From assembly GCF_900143675.1 (NCBI RefSeq), contig NZ_FRFC01000003.1, forward strand, positions 248,001-312,000: DNA of 64,000 bases. Reading direction: 5' to 3'. Under the pieces are notes generated by a model, which did no database searches, was not told the origin of the DNA, and worked only from the letters and a program-made list of their open reading frames with translations. The position numbers and the translations under genes were made by a program. Source of the DNA: Candidatus Nitrosotalea sinensis (GTDB lineage Archaea; Thermoproteota; Nitrososphaeria; Nitrososphaerales; Nitrosopumilaceae). Of the stretch, positions 44,993 to 54,275 are shown in pieces (the stretch's first letter is position 1; each line of letters opens with the position of its first letter).

Positions 44993-45277
44993 ATGTCCGA
45001 ATCTAGAGACATTATCTACATTGGAAAAAAGCCACTGATGTCATACGTTACGTCTGCGCTCATACAGTTGGCAAACCAACCAAAAATATCAATCAAGGCA
45101 AGAGGGCTTAGTATCGGTCATGCAGTTGATGTAGCGCAAATCATTGCACGAAAAACAGAAAATGCCGGCTATGCCGTAGGAAACATCAAGATAGGTTCAG
45201 AACAGATGCAATCACAAGATGGACGCTCCAGGAATGTTTCTACTATAGAAATAGAAGTAAAGAGAACAAACTCTTAG
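44993..45277 (+). CDS. albA: Chromatin protein Alba
   Basis: A 94-residue DNA/RNA-binding protein of archaeal chromatin. It has YIGKKPLMSYV with the conserved Lys, KARGLSIGHAVDVAQI and the C-terminal IEIEVKR. Confidence 0.95.
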   Translation: MSESRDIIYIGKKPLMSYVTSALIQLANQPKISIKARGLSIGHAVDVAQIIARKTENAGYAVGNIKIGSEQMQSQDGRSRNVSTIEIEVKRTNS

Positions 45278-45315
45278 ATAGGATTACCTTGAAAAACTCT
45301 TTTCTTTTTTGTAAT

Positions 45316-46197
45316 TTATTTTGTTGAATATCTATTTTCCATTTTCTTAAATTTTGAAAGGTCAACTATATCATTGAATTCATTAAAGTTCACAAGAGAT
45401 TTTTTCAACTTTAACGTTGTTCCATTCTTCTTCAACTCTTTCAAAATCTGTAGAGTAGAAAACGTATTTGCATAAAGAACAGACAATGGATATAAAATAA
45501 GATTGAATCCCATCCTGTGTAATTCTTTGGCTGGGAGTACCGGTGTGGCTCCCCCCTCTATCATATTTGCAACCAATGGTGCTTTGATTGATCTTCCTAT
45601 TTTCTTCATTTCTTCTACTGTTTTTGGAGCCTCGACAAATATGGCGTCTGCACCTATCTTTTTGTAAAGTAGACCCCTCTCTATTGCAGCATCAAGACCT
45701 TCTGTAGCTCTTGCATCTGTCCTTGCAACAATTATGAAATCCTTATTCTTCCTAGCTTCTACTGCAGCTCTGAGTTTTTCCACATATTCTTCTTTTGGAA
45801 TTACTTCTTTACCAGACATGTGTCCACATCTTTTTGGCCACTTTTGATCTTCAAGAAATATTCCTGAAGCTCCTACTGCTTCTAATTCATTGACAAGTTT
45901 CCATACGCTTAATGGATTTCCGTAACCTGTATCTGCATCAACAATGACTGGGACTGACACTGATTTGCATATTCTTCTCGCATTTTCAATTGTTTCAGTT
46001 GATCCTATGAAACCATAGTCTGGCATACCGAGTAATGCTGCGGATGTGCCATACCCAGTTTGAAACATTGCTTCAAATCCTGCTTTTTGAGATATTCTTG
46101 CAGTTATCGCATCGTAGACACCTGGAAACACAAGAGGTTTTGACTTATCTAGTAATAACTTTCTAATATTGGCCACTGTGGCTATGGCGTTATACAA
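45316..46197 (-). CDS. Isocitrate lyase/PEP mutase superfamily enzyme
   Basis: A 293-residue TIM-barrel enzyme with DADTGYGNPLS, EDQKWPKRCGHMSGKEVI (catalytic Cys) and VARTDARA. Members include methylisocitrate lyase, PEP mutase and oxaloacetate decarboxylase. The KRCGH motif is typical of the 2-methylisocitrate lyase/carboxyPEP mutase group. Substrate cannot be assigned. Confidence 0.88.
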   Translation of the reverse strand: MYNAIATVANIRKLLLDKSKPLVFPGVYDAITARISQKAGFEAMFQTGYGTSAALLGMPDYGFIGSTETIENARRICKSVSVPVIVDADTGYGNPLSVWKLVNELEAVGASGIFLEDQKWPKRCGHMSGKEVIPKEEYVEKLRAAVEARKNKDFIIVARTDARATEGLDAAIERGLLYKKIGADAIFVEAPKTVEEMKKIGRSIKAPLVANMIEGGATPVLPAKELHRMGFNLILYPLSVLYANTFSTLQILKELKKNGTTLKLKKSLVNFNEFNDIVDLSKFKKMENRYSTK

Positions 46198-46381
46198 TTA
46201 TTTATTATTTGATTAATCTCAAGCCAGTTATACAACAGATCTTTTTCATAATATGTAAAAATCATTAAAAAATGTCTTGAGTTTTACGGCAGATGGTGTT
46301 GATACTACGATGTATGGTAAATATTAGCAGAAATCCTTCACAAGACATATTTATGAAGCCTGGAAAGGAGAATGTCGAATA

Positions 46382-48094
46382 ATGGTTAACAGCATAGAAC
46401 TTGACCTTTTGATAGTTGGTTCTGGCCTTGCTGGTCTTAGAGCGGCAATTCAAGCGGCAAAAGTCAGTTCAACGATAAAGATTGGAGTTGTATCGAAACT
46501 TCAAGTTATGCGTTCTCATTCTGTATCTGCCGAAGGTGGAACAGCTGCAGTGCTGTATCCTGAAGAAGGAGATTCTCTGGAATCTCATGTTTATGATACT
46601 GTGAAAGGAAGCGACTTTCTTGGAGATCAAGATGTAATTGAAAGACTTGTACAAGAAATGCCCTCTGAAGTATATCAGCTTGAGCATTGGGGCATGCCTT
46701 GGTCAAGAAGAGAAGATGGAAGAATAGGTCAACGAGCATTTGGAGGTTATAGCTTTAATCGTGCAACGTATGCGCAAGATAAAGTTGGATTCTACGAAAT
46801 GCAGACTTTGTATGATACGTGCCAAAAATTTGATAATATTGAATTTTACAATGAGTGGTTTGTTACATCAATAATTCATGATGGTCAACGCTTTTGCGGT
46901 ATTACTGCAATAGAGATGGCAAGTGGCAACTTTTACATGTTCAAAGCTAAAGCGCTCATAATTGCAACGGGTGGAGCTGGACGTGTATACAGTTTCTCAA
47001 CTTATGCACTAGCTTCTACTCCTGATGGCTTAGACATGGCCTATCGTGCAGGTATGGCACTAAAAGATATGGAATTTGTCCAGTTTCATCCTACTGGAAT
47101 ACTTCCATCAGGAATTTTGATTACAGAAGGTGCAAGAGGAGAAGGTGGATATCTACTCAATAAAAATGGAGAAAGATTCATGAAAAAATATGCTCCAACA
47201 AAACTTGAACTTGCATCAAGAGATGTTGTTTCACGTGCAATGATGACTGAAATAAATGAAGGAAGAGGTTTCAAAAACGAGACCGGGGTCGAGTGTCTGA
47301 AATTAGATCTTACACATCTTGGTAAAGAGGTACTAATTGGAAAGCTACCTGCAATTAGAGAAATCTCACTGAAATTCTCAGGCGTAGATCCTATCAATGA
47401 ACCAATTGATGTGAGACCTGTATGTCATTACATGATGGGGGGGATTCACACAAACATTGATGGTGCAACAGAAATACAAGGAATATGGGCAGCAGGGGAA
47501 GCTGCTTGTAACAGTGTACATGGTGCAAATAGACTGGGAGCAAACTCTACTGCAGAATGTCTTGTATGGGGAAAAATAACTGGAGAGTTGGCTGCGAAAT
47601 ATATTCTTGAAGGAAAACCACAACCTCAATTTCCAATACACCTAATCGCAAATGAAGAAAAAAGAATCTACGATGGTATATTCAGAGGAAGTGGAAGTGC
47701 AAATCCATATGAAGTTAGACAAGAATTGACTGATATTATGAACTCAAAAGCATATGTCTTTAGAACAGAAAGTGATCTTGTTGAAGGACTAAAACAAGTA
47801 CGAAAACTACATCAACAAACCTGGAAACATGTTGATGATAAAGCCAAAGAGTACAATACTAATTTTACAAACGTGATGGAATTAGATTCTATGTTTCGTG
47901 TTGCTGAAGTGATTTTAATGGGTGCTATTGCAAGAAAAGAATCTAGGGGAGCTCACGCAAGAGTGGACTATCCTGATAGAGATGATAAGAACTTCTTACA
48001 CCATACCCTTGTTTATTATGACACAAAGGAACCTGTTCTAAAGACTCATCCAGTAACTATCACTAAATACAAGCCAGTGGAGAGGAAATACTAG
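46382..48094 (+). CDS. sdhA: Succinate dehydrogenase flavoprotein subunit
   Basis: A 570-residue flavoprotein. FAD-binding GSGLAGLRAAIQAAK, the histidine for covalent FAD in RSHSVSAEGGTAA, the active-site HPTGI and GARGEGGYLL, and HGANRLGANS are present. It oxidises succinate to fumarate in the respiratory chain and probably in the HP/HB cycle. It is first of four genes with short or overlapping junctions. Confidence 0.97.
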   Translation: MVNSIELDLLIVGSGLAGLRAAIQAAKVSSTIKIGVVSKLQVMRSHSVSAEGGTAAVLYPEEGDSLESHVYDTVKGSDFLGDQDVIERLVQEMPSEVYQLEHWGMPWSRREDGRIGQRAFGGYSFNRATYAQDKVGFYEMQTLYDTCQKFDNIEFYNEWFVTSIIHDGQRFCGITAIEMASGNFYMFKAKALIIATGGAGRVYSFSTYALASTPDGLDMAYRAGMALKDMEFVQFHPTGILPSGILITEGARGEGGYLLNKNGERFMKKYAPTKLELASRDVVSRAMMTEINEGRGFKNETGVECLKLDLTHLGKEVLIGKLPAIREISLKFSGVDPINEPIDVRPVCHYMMGGIHTNIDGATEIQGIWAAGEAACNSVHGANRLGANSTAECLVWGKITGELAAKYILEGKPQPQFPIHLIANEEKRIYDGIFRGSGSANPYEVRQELTDIMNSKAYVFRTESDLVEGLKQVRKLHQQTWKHVDDKAKEYNTNFTNVMELDSMFRVAEVILMGAIARKESRGAHARVDYPDRDDKNFLHHTLVYYDTKEPVLKTHPVTITKYKPVERKY

Positions 48095-48528
48095 TGGCAG
48101 AAAGATTGTCAAACCGTGAAGGCATAAAGGGAATGGCAAATCCGACACGCTATGGAATGGAGCGAGTCGCATATTGGCTTCAGAGACTGACAGGACTTGG
48201 GTTGCTTGCTTACCTGATAGGTCACATTTATGAAACAAGTACAATCGTAAACGGAAAGATTGCATGGGATAAGATGCTTGAATTTACTCAAACTACTCAA
48301 GGCCATCTCTTTCTTACTCTTGTAATCGGCATGTGTGTATTTCATACTGCAAATGGAATAAGAGTGATGCTTGGACATGGAGGTATAGGTGTAGGAAAAC
48401 CTGGGCAACCAGAATACCCCTACAAGGCTGCATCCCTTAATTATAAACAAAGACTTTGCATCTGGGTCTCAATCGCTCTTGCAGCACTAGCTATGATGTA
48501 TGGTGCATCAGTACTATTTGGTGAGTAA
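48094..48528 (+). CDS. sdhC: Succinate dehydrogenase membrane anchor C
   Basis: A 144-residue protein with three membrane helices (about 34-52, 71-92 and 121-141) and conserved His residues (GHIYETS, FHTANGIR) that could hold heme b. It starts at GTG 48,094, overlapping the sdhA stop by one base. Confidence 0.9.
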   Translation: MAERLSNREGIKGMANPTRYGMERVAYWLQRLTGLGLLAYLIGHIYETSTIVNGKIAWDKMLEFTQTTQGHLFLTLVIGMCVFHTANGIRVMLGHGGIGVGKPGQPEYPYKAASLNYKQRLCIWVSIALAALAMMYGASVLFGE

Positions 48529-48529
48529 A

Positions 48530-48874
48530 ATGCGAGAAAGTATCATCATGAAAATACATTATGGGACAGCACTAGGAGCTGTGGCACTCGTAGCAGTACA
48601 TATTTTGATGAGGATGTCGCAAAAATTTTCTGACTCTTTACAATATCAGAATGTCATTGCAAATTATCACTTCCTCCCATATGCATTGATGCTTGAAGCT
48701 GTGTTGATTTTACTTTCTGTACATGGATTTAATGGTCTTCGAGTGATACTCTTAGAATTAAAACAAGGATCAACATATGAGAAAATGATTAACTATGGTT
48801 CTCTTGCTGCAATGGCTGCATTGATTGCTTATGGCTCAAGAACTATATTGATGGCGGGAATGGGAGCTTCGTAG
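48530..48874 (+). CDS. sdhD: Succinate dehydrogenase membrane anchor D
   Basis: A 114-residue membrane protein with three helices. ATG 48,530 starts just after the sdhC stop; an upstream frame to 48,500 would overlap sdhC and is rejected. Helices carry His residues (IHYGTALGAVALVAVHI, VHGFNGLRV) for the heme or quinone site. Confidence 0.88.
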   Translation: MRESIIMKIHYGTALGAVALVAVHILMRMSQKFSDSLQYQNVIANYHFLPYALMLEAVLILLSVHGFNGLRVILLELKQGSTYEKMINYGSLAAMAALIAYGSRTILMAGMGAS

Positions 48875-48876
48875 AT

Positions 48877-49644
48877 ATGGCAGTTGCAGAGACACAAAAA
48901 CCGTCTGAAGATTCAAAAACTACAAATCAACCCAATACTATTACTCTCAGAATTGCTCGATCAAATCCATCTGAAGGACAAGAAGCTTCTTTTGCTGAAT
49001 TTCAAATTCCAATACAAAAATGGACAACAGTTCTTGAAGCAATATTGTATGTAAAGCAGCATTTTGATCACTCTGTGGCAGTACGATATTCTTGCAGACA
49101 AGCATCATGTGGTTCATGTGGTATGAAAATTAATGGCAAGCCTGCCCTAGCTTGTTACACCAAGATTTCCGAATTGAATTCAAATGTGATTACAGTTGAG
49201 CCAATGAACAACTTTCCAATAATTCGGGATCTTGCAGTTGACTTTAAGCAACTAATTTCGAATCACAAAAAAATAAAACCCTTTATCATAAGGGAGGATT
49301 CTGAGATTACTCCTGGTTCTAAGGAATTCATACAAAAACCAGAAGATCTTGAAAAGTTTCTACAATTCTCTTATTGTATCAAATGTGGCTTGTGTAACTC
49401 TGCTTGCCCAACTATGGCTACAGATACCTCATTTATTGGTCCACAGGGACTTGCACAAGCTTATAGGTATGTTGCAGATAATCGTGACAAAGGAAAAGAC
49501 GATAGGCTAAAAGTAATTGATGATTCTCATGGTATCTGGAGATGTCACTTTGCAGGATCTTGTAGTCATGTATGTCCAAAAGGTGTAGACCCAGCAATGG
49601 CAATTCAATTACTTAGAGGATATCTCTTAGGATTCAGAAAATAA
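48877..49644 (+). CDS. sdhB: Succinate dehydrogenase iron-sulfur subunit
   Basis: A 255-residue protein with an N-terminal 2Fe-2S domain (CRQASCGSCG, then CYTK) and a C-terminal domain with CIKCGLCNSACP and CHFAGSCSHVCPKGVDP for the other clusters. It completes the sdh operon, 2 bp after sdhD. Confidence 0.96.
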   Translation: MAVAETQKPSEDSKTTNQPNTITLRIARSNPSEGQEASFAEFQIPIQKWTTVLEAILYVKQHFDHSVAVRYSCRQASCGSCGMKINGKPALACYTKISELNSNVITVEPMNNFPIIRDLAVDFKQLISNHKKIKPFIIREDSEITPGSKEFIQKPEDLEKFLQFSYCIKCGLCNSACPTMATDTSFIGPQGLAQAYRYVADNRDKGKDDRLKVIDDSHGIWRCHFAGSCSHVCPKGVDPAMAIQLLRGYLLGFRK

Positions 49645-49656
49645 TATTTTCTTGTC

Positions 49657-49977
49657 TTAGGGTTTTTTGGGATTCTTACTAGAATTTACCTGATTGTTTA
49701 TGGCTTCTGCCATAAAATGATTCGAGACATTCAATTTTACATCATTTATCCCATCTATCTTGAGCAAACTGTCATGAACATCCTGTGCTATCTTAAATCC
49801 GAATATTGCAGGACAAAATGGACTGGTCAAATGAAGATCAATTTTTACTTCAGACCCTGCAATGTCTATGTTGTCTACTAACTCAAGTTCCATTATTGAG
49901 ACATTTATTTCAGGATCAACTATTTTTGTTAGTTCATCAAAGATTTGTCTCCTCAAGTCTTGAGATGCCTGCGACAT
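49657..49977 (-). CDS. MIP18/DUF59-family Fe-S assembly protein
   Basis: A 106-residue protein of the MIP18/SufT family: IVDPEINVSIMELELV, then TSPFCPAIFG with the conserved Cys. It is involved in Fe-S maturation, fitting next to sdhB. It is divergent from argH. Confidence 0.85.
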   Translation of the reverse strand: MSQASQDLRRQIFDELTKIVDPEINVSIMELELVDNIDIAGSEVKIDLHLTSPFCPAIFGFKIAQDVHDSLLKIDGINDVKLNVSNHFMAEAINNQVNSSKNPKKP

Positions 49978-50027
49978 AATTCAAAAAAGCGTCTATGCTA
50001 TATATAACCATTTTAATTCCTAAATTG

Positions 50028-51497
50028 ATGTACAGATCTAGATTAGAAGGGAAACTAGATGAAAATACGTTAGAATTTCTTTCATCAATCTCTGATGATT
50101 TCCAAATTGCCAAGTATGACATTCTTGGAAGCCAAGCTCACACTCTCATGCTTTTAGAAAATAAAATTATCACAAAAATAGAAGCACAAAAGATTCTTGG
50201 TGCATTAGAGAAACTAAAAAAAGTAAAATTTTCTGCAAAATCTGAGGCAGAAGACATTCATGAGCTAATTGAATCACTGGTGATAAAAAAAGCTGGAAAA
50301 GAAGCAGGCGGAAAAATGCATACTGCACGTTCAAGAAATGATCAAGTTACTCTTGATATGCGAATGAAGATACGTGATGATGTTAACAATATCTGTTTTT
50401 GTTTGACCGAAGTCATATCTACACTAGTCCAGTTATCTGAAAAACACCAAAATACGATTATGCCACTATATACGCATCTTCAACAAGCACAAGTTGGATT
50501 GTTCTCACATTTCCTTCTTGCATATGCTGATGCATTATTTCGAGATCTTGATAGGTTCTATGTGGCATATGGTAGAATCAATGAATCTCCACTTGGAGCA
50601 GGACCTGTGGGAGGAACAAGTATTCCAATTGATAGACAGCTTACTGCAAAAATGCTTGGATTTAAGGGATTGATAGAGAATTCAATTGATGCAACATCAT
50701 CTAGAGATTTTGTAGCGGAATATGTGGGTAATTCCTCAATTCTTATGACAAATCTAAGTCGAATGGCAGAAGATTTCATTATATGGTCTACCTCTGAATT
50801 TTCTTTCATCGAACTATCAGACAAATTCACATCTACATCAAGTGTTATGCCTCAGAAGAAAAATCCTGATATTCTTGAATTAATTCGAGGAAAAACAGCT
50901 CAAGTCATAGGATATCAAATGGCAATTTTGTCAAATCTCAAAGGACTCCCATCTGGATATAACAGAGATCTACAACAAATCAAAGTCTCGATAGGGCCTA
51001 CGACTACAATAGTAATATCGTCATTACTTGTGATCAACTCTCTTCTTCAAACTATGACTATCAATGAAAAAAAATTACGCCAAGCAATAGACGAAGGATT
51101 CTCTATCTCTCTTGATGTTGCAGAACATTTAGTGCGAAAAGGAGTGCCTTTTCGAGTGTCTCATAAAATAGTTGGTCATCTAGTACAACTAGCTGCAAAT
51201 TCAAATAAATCACTAACACAATTGTCCATATCTGAAGTGAAAGAAACCATTCCAACTAATGAAATTGATGTAAAAGAACTCTATCAGATTATACAAACTA
51301 CAACTCCTGAATCTTCACTACAAACAAGAAGATCACAGGGGTCTTCTGGCAAAAGTGAACAGCAAAGAATGATTTCAGAAAGAAGAAGAAAGATCCAAGC
51401 ATATGCAACGGGTACACGTAAGAGAACAAATGAAGTAAGTGAAGCAATTGAAAATCTTGAAAATAACTTGAAGACCTTAATAAAAAACAAAACCTAA
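50028..51497 (+). CDS. argH: Argininosuccinate lyase
   Basis: A 489-residue enzyme splitting argininosuccinate into arginine and fumarate. Signature TSSVMPQKKNPD and HTARSRNDQV near the N-terminus are present. I place the start at ATG 50,028 (MYRSRLEGKLDE), matching the family; an upstream ATG at 49,995 adds 11 residues. The fumarate produced can feed the sdh reaction. Confidence 0.95.
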   Translation: MYRSRLEGKLDENTLEFLSSISDDFQIAKYDILGSQAHTLMLLENKIITKIEAQKILGALEKLKKVKFSAKSEAEDIHELIESLVIKKAGKEAGGKMHTARSRNDQVTLDMRMKIRDDVNNICFCLTEVISTLVQLSEKHQNTIMPLYTHLQQAQVGLFSHFLLAYADALFRDLDRFYVAYGRINESPLGAGPVGGTSIPIDRQLTAKMLGFKGLIENSIDATSSRDFVAEYVGNSSILMTNLSRMAEDFIIWSTSEFSFIELSDKFTSTSSVMPQKKNPDILELIRGKTAQVIGYQMAILSNLKGLPSGYNRDLQQIKVSIGPTTTIVISSLLVINSLLQTMTINEKKLRQAIDEGFSISLDVAEHLVRKGVPFRVSHKIVGHLVQLAANSNKSLTQLSISEVKETIPTNEIDVKELYQIIQTTTPESSLQTRRSQGSSGKSEQQRMISERRRKIQAYATGTRKRTNEVSEAIENLENNLKTLIKNKT

Positions 51498-51639
51498 AAT
51501 ATATCAAAAATGTAGAAAAATTAAGTTATTATACATAAAAGTTAGAAATTATCTAAATTTAATGTGAGAAACTTGACTTTTATATTGATTTTACTTAACA
51601 TATGTACTGATATTCATTTTTTACAACTCATCTGCTAGT

Positions 51640-51849
51640 ATGTACCAATTCGTACAGCCACAAACAAACAACCCTAACTACACTGCGGGTCAGACATGGG
51701 GTGCACTCAAAAAAGCATGGCGTGGATACAAGATAGCCAAAGTGCAGAGTGACAATACCCGAATGGCCGAATATGCAAAGAAAATCAGAACATTGCAGCA
51801 TGATCTGGGAATCAAACAAGCAGAGTTTCCAGAACTGAACCTAAGTTAG
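51640..51849 (+). CDS. Small conserved-looking hypothetical protein
   Basis: A 69-residue soluble, largely helical protein with GQTWGALKKAWRGYKIAKV and a basic centre. It has its own start and stop with clear space on both sides, followed by tRNA-Lys on the opposite strand. No family is recognised. Confidence 0.6.
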   Translation: MYQFVQPQTNNPNYTAGQTWGALKKAWRGYKIAKVQSDNTRMAEYAKKIRTLQHDLGIKQAEFPELNLS

Positions 51850-51948
51850 TTAGAATTCTCCTATTTTTGGGCTGTTTGATGTAAAAATAGTAGTTTTGTT
51901 GATATTGCACGCCTGATTCCATGTAAGGCAATTTTTATTGATTTTAAA

Positions 51949-52022
51949 CGGGTTCGCGGGGATTCGGACCCCGGACAGCCGGATTAAAAGTCCGGTACTC
52001 TACCTGGCTGAGCTACGAACCC
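51949..52022 (-). tRNA. tRNA-Lys (UUU)
   Basis: A 74-nt tRNA with acceptor GGGTTCG/CGAACCC, anticodon stem-loop CCGGA-CTTTTAA-TCCGG (anticodon UUU, codons AAA/AAG) and discriminator G. Confidence 0.95.
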
Positions 52023-52120
52023 ATAGCGAAGGGTCATAGTTGTGTATAATTTAGTCTTTTACAAAATTTCTAGAAGAAAAGAAAGCTTTAAACTCAGATT
52101 TTCTTCCAAAATACTTCAAC

Positions 52121-52226
52121 GCCCTTGTAGTATAGAGGGGATGTGGTTATGCCTATCCTCGTAAAACCCGGTCTAGAATGGGGCCCTGTCACGGCCTCGA
52201 CGCGTGTTCAAATCCCGCCAAGGGCG
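52121..52226 (+). tRNA. tRNA-Asp (GUC) with intervening sequence
   Basis: Acceptor GCCCTTG (52,121-52,127) pairs with CAAGGGC (52,219-52,225), the discriminator is G, and CCA is encoded at 52,227-52,229. The anticodon arm GGGCC-CTGTCAC-GGCCT gives anticodon GUC. The gene is about 33 nt longer than normal, with extra sequence in the D-arm region, about 52,141-52,172. Pairing of TAGA with TCTA and GGTT with AACC around it fits a bulge-helix-bulge intron. The T-stem GCGTG/CCCGC has one U-C mismatch. Exact splice sites are not certain. Confidence 0.8.
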
Positions 52227-52252
52227 CCATAACTTTTTTCCAAGGATATGTT

Positions 52253-53065
52253 TTAGGCATTATTTGGTAATCCGAGCTTTCTCATGGTCTCTGCAAGTGT
52301 TTCCTTGTTTGCGGCAGCAATAAATGAGATCCTTTTGTCGTAGCTCAAATTTGAATCAAGAGGCATGTAATTTTCATCAACAACATATCCACCTGCCTCT
52401 AATGCTATTAGATATCCTGCAGCAATATCCGTGATTCTTAATTTTCTTCTTAAATCAACAAAGACATCAACTAATCCTCGAGCAAATATTGCAAGCTCTA
52501 AAGCTACTGCTCCAAAATGTCTTACATGATTTGATGCTGCAAGAATTGGTGCTAGTCGTGGCAATGCATCAGATGATATTCCTGAAATATCTACTCCAAC
52601 AACAAAGTACACTGGTTTTTCTTTGTGTACCTGAATTTTTTTACCATTCATGTATGCACCTTTCCCTTTTGAGGCCGAATATAGATCACCATTATGTAAA
52701 TCCATTACAACTCCATCCGTGACAGAACCAAGTCTATCTTCTGGAGTAAATGCAAGTGAGCAACAATAGAAAGGCAAACCTCTGACTGCATTAGTGGAAC
52801 CATCTATTGCATCCATTATGACAAAACCCTTTGGATTTGGAGATAACTCTACCATTCCACATTCTTCTCCAAAAACGGTACATTCGAAATTTATTTCACG
52901 TAGATAATCCAGAACTGTCTTTTCTGCAACAATATCAATACGGCGTGAAATGTCTCCTCCCGCTCCTACCCCATGATCTGTTCCAGATTCTTTAGTTCCT
53001 GCAAGGTGTTTGACATTTTTGTGTACTCTTTTTGCAGCTTCTTCCAAAATTTCGATTACTTTCAC
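52253..53065 (-). CDS. Inositol monophosphatase / fructose-1,6-bisphosphatase family
   Basis: A 270-residue metal-dependent sugar phosphatase with FGEECG, DAIDGSTNAVRGLPFYC and a late AGGYVVDE motif. Archaeal members often act on both inositol-1-phosphate and fructose-1,6-bisphosphate, giving a role in gluconeogenesis. The preferred substrate is unknown. Confidence 0.9.
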   Translation of the reverse strand: MKVIEILEEAAKRVHKNVKHLAGTKESGTDHGVGAGGDISRRIDIVAEKTVLDYLREINFECTVFGEECGMVELSPNPKGFVIMDAIDGSTNAVRGLPFYCCSLAFTPEDRLGSVTDGVVMDLHNGDLYSASKGKGAYMNGKKIQVHKEKPVYFVVGVDISGISSDALPRLAPILAASNHVRHFGAVALELAIFARGLVDVFVDLRRKLRITDIAAGYLIALEAGGYVVDENYMPLDSNLSYDKRISFIAAANKETLAETMRKLGLPNNA

Positions 53066-53150
53066 AAGTTTTCTTTTGCTGATCCTAATTTATTTTAAGT
53101 AATAAAAAACAGACTGAATGCATAAATAGCAAAAAAGTGAGTGCCATTGT

Positions 53151-54269
53151 GTGAGCAGTAAAGACGATTCTATCTTTAGTAAGGAGGCTCTTTTGTCCAC
53201 TAAACCCGGTAAAGATATTGTTAAACAAGCCTTGTTCAAGAGTAAGGGATATCGGCTATTTGATAAATACAAAAAAGAGGCAGAGGAAGAATTTCCAAAA
53301 TTTACTAAAAGATTTACCGAAGATCTACTAAATGAAATAAAATCAGATCCTAATCCATTTGAAACCCAGGAAAAATTTGCAAAAGAAGTGGGCTCTACTG
53401 AGATAATCCTACAAAAATCTCAGATTGATGAGGTTCGAAAAAGACTTGAAAATTATGAGACACTTCTTGATAGGGTATCTAGAATACTAAATTCTAATTT
53501 TGTCAAAATGACATTTCCAGTTTTCAGCGCTTTGTATGATGCTTCCGCTCAATATTTCGGTGATGATGATAATCCCAAGAAAAAAACTGACATTATAGAT
53601 GGTCATATCATAGCAATTGATCTCAGTGAACCTATGGATAGAATAATGGATAGAGATGAAGATGTGGAATTTCTTGACGACTATAAACTGATGAACCCAT
53701 ATATTCTAAAACTTGCAAGAGACAAAATTTCTACGGGAGGAAAAGAAGTATTGGAAGAATTTGAGCGAGGATTCAAAGATGCGAGAATAGGTCAATATGT
53801 CGATTACAAATTAAAAATGAATCCCAAATCCATATCTGAAGAAGAAATGATTCAATGTTATAAAAAATACCGTGCAGTTATGGGAACTGCTGGAAAGAAT
53901 ATGACTCTTACAAGATTTCCACTTGGAGAGATATTTTATCTGGGAATGGCAAAGGCAGCAGAATCTGTTGGCTGTGGAAATGAAGTTGAAGATTCTATAA
54001 AAAATAAATTTGTCAAAGTTCCCTCATGGCCGCTTTACTACACATTTCTTACAGGAGATGTTCAAAAAGGATTTGAGTTTACCATGAAGAAAAGTGATAT
54101 CTATCTAGGAGAGGCACGACTTGCCTTGGAATTATTGCCTGAAAATTTTTCACACAGAGATTTTCTGGAATTTCTCTTTCTAACAGTAGAACATTACAAC
54201 ATGTATTGGTTTAACCAACTATCAAAAGAGAAACTATGGAAGGAATTTGAATCAAAAATTCCAAAGTGA
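53151..54269 (+). CDS. Unknown 372-aa protein upstream of rfcL
   Basis: A soluble, charged, mostly helical protein starting at GTG 53,151. It has no membrane segment. Acidic patches (GDDDNPKK, MDRDEDVEFLDD) and conserved-looking aromatic runs (SWPLYYTFLTGDV, EHYNMYWFNQLSKE) appear, but no motif I recognise. Its stop lies 6 bp before rfcL, implying co-transcription and a possible link to replication. Confidence 0.7.
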   Translation: MSSKDDSIFSKEALLSTKPGKDIVKQALFKSKGYRLFDKYKKEAEEEFPKFTKRFTEDLLNEIKSDPNPFETQEKFAKEVGSTEIILQKSQIDEVRKRLENYETLLDRVSRILNSNFVKMTFPVFSALYDASAQYFGDDDNPKKKTDIIDGHIIAIDLSEPMDRIMDRDEDVEFLDDYKLMNPYILKLARDKISTGGKEVLEEFERGFKDARIGQYVDYKLKMNPKSISEEEMIQCYKKYRAVMGTAGKNMTLTRFPLGEIFYLGMAKAAESVGCGNEVEDSIKNKFVKVPSWPLYYTFLTGDVQKGFEFTMKKSDIYLGEARLALELLPENFSHRDFLEFLFLTVEHYNMYWFNQLSKEKLWKEFESKIPK

Positions 54270-54275
54270 TTTCAT

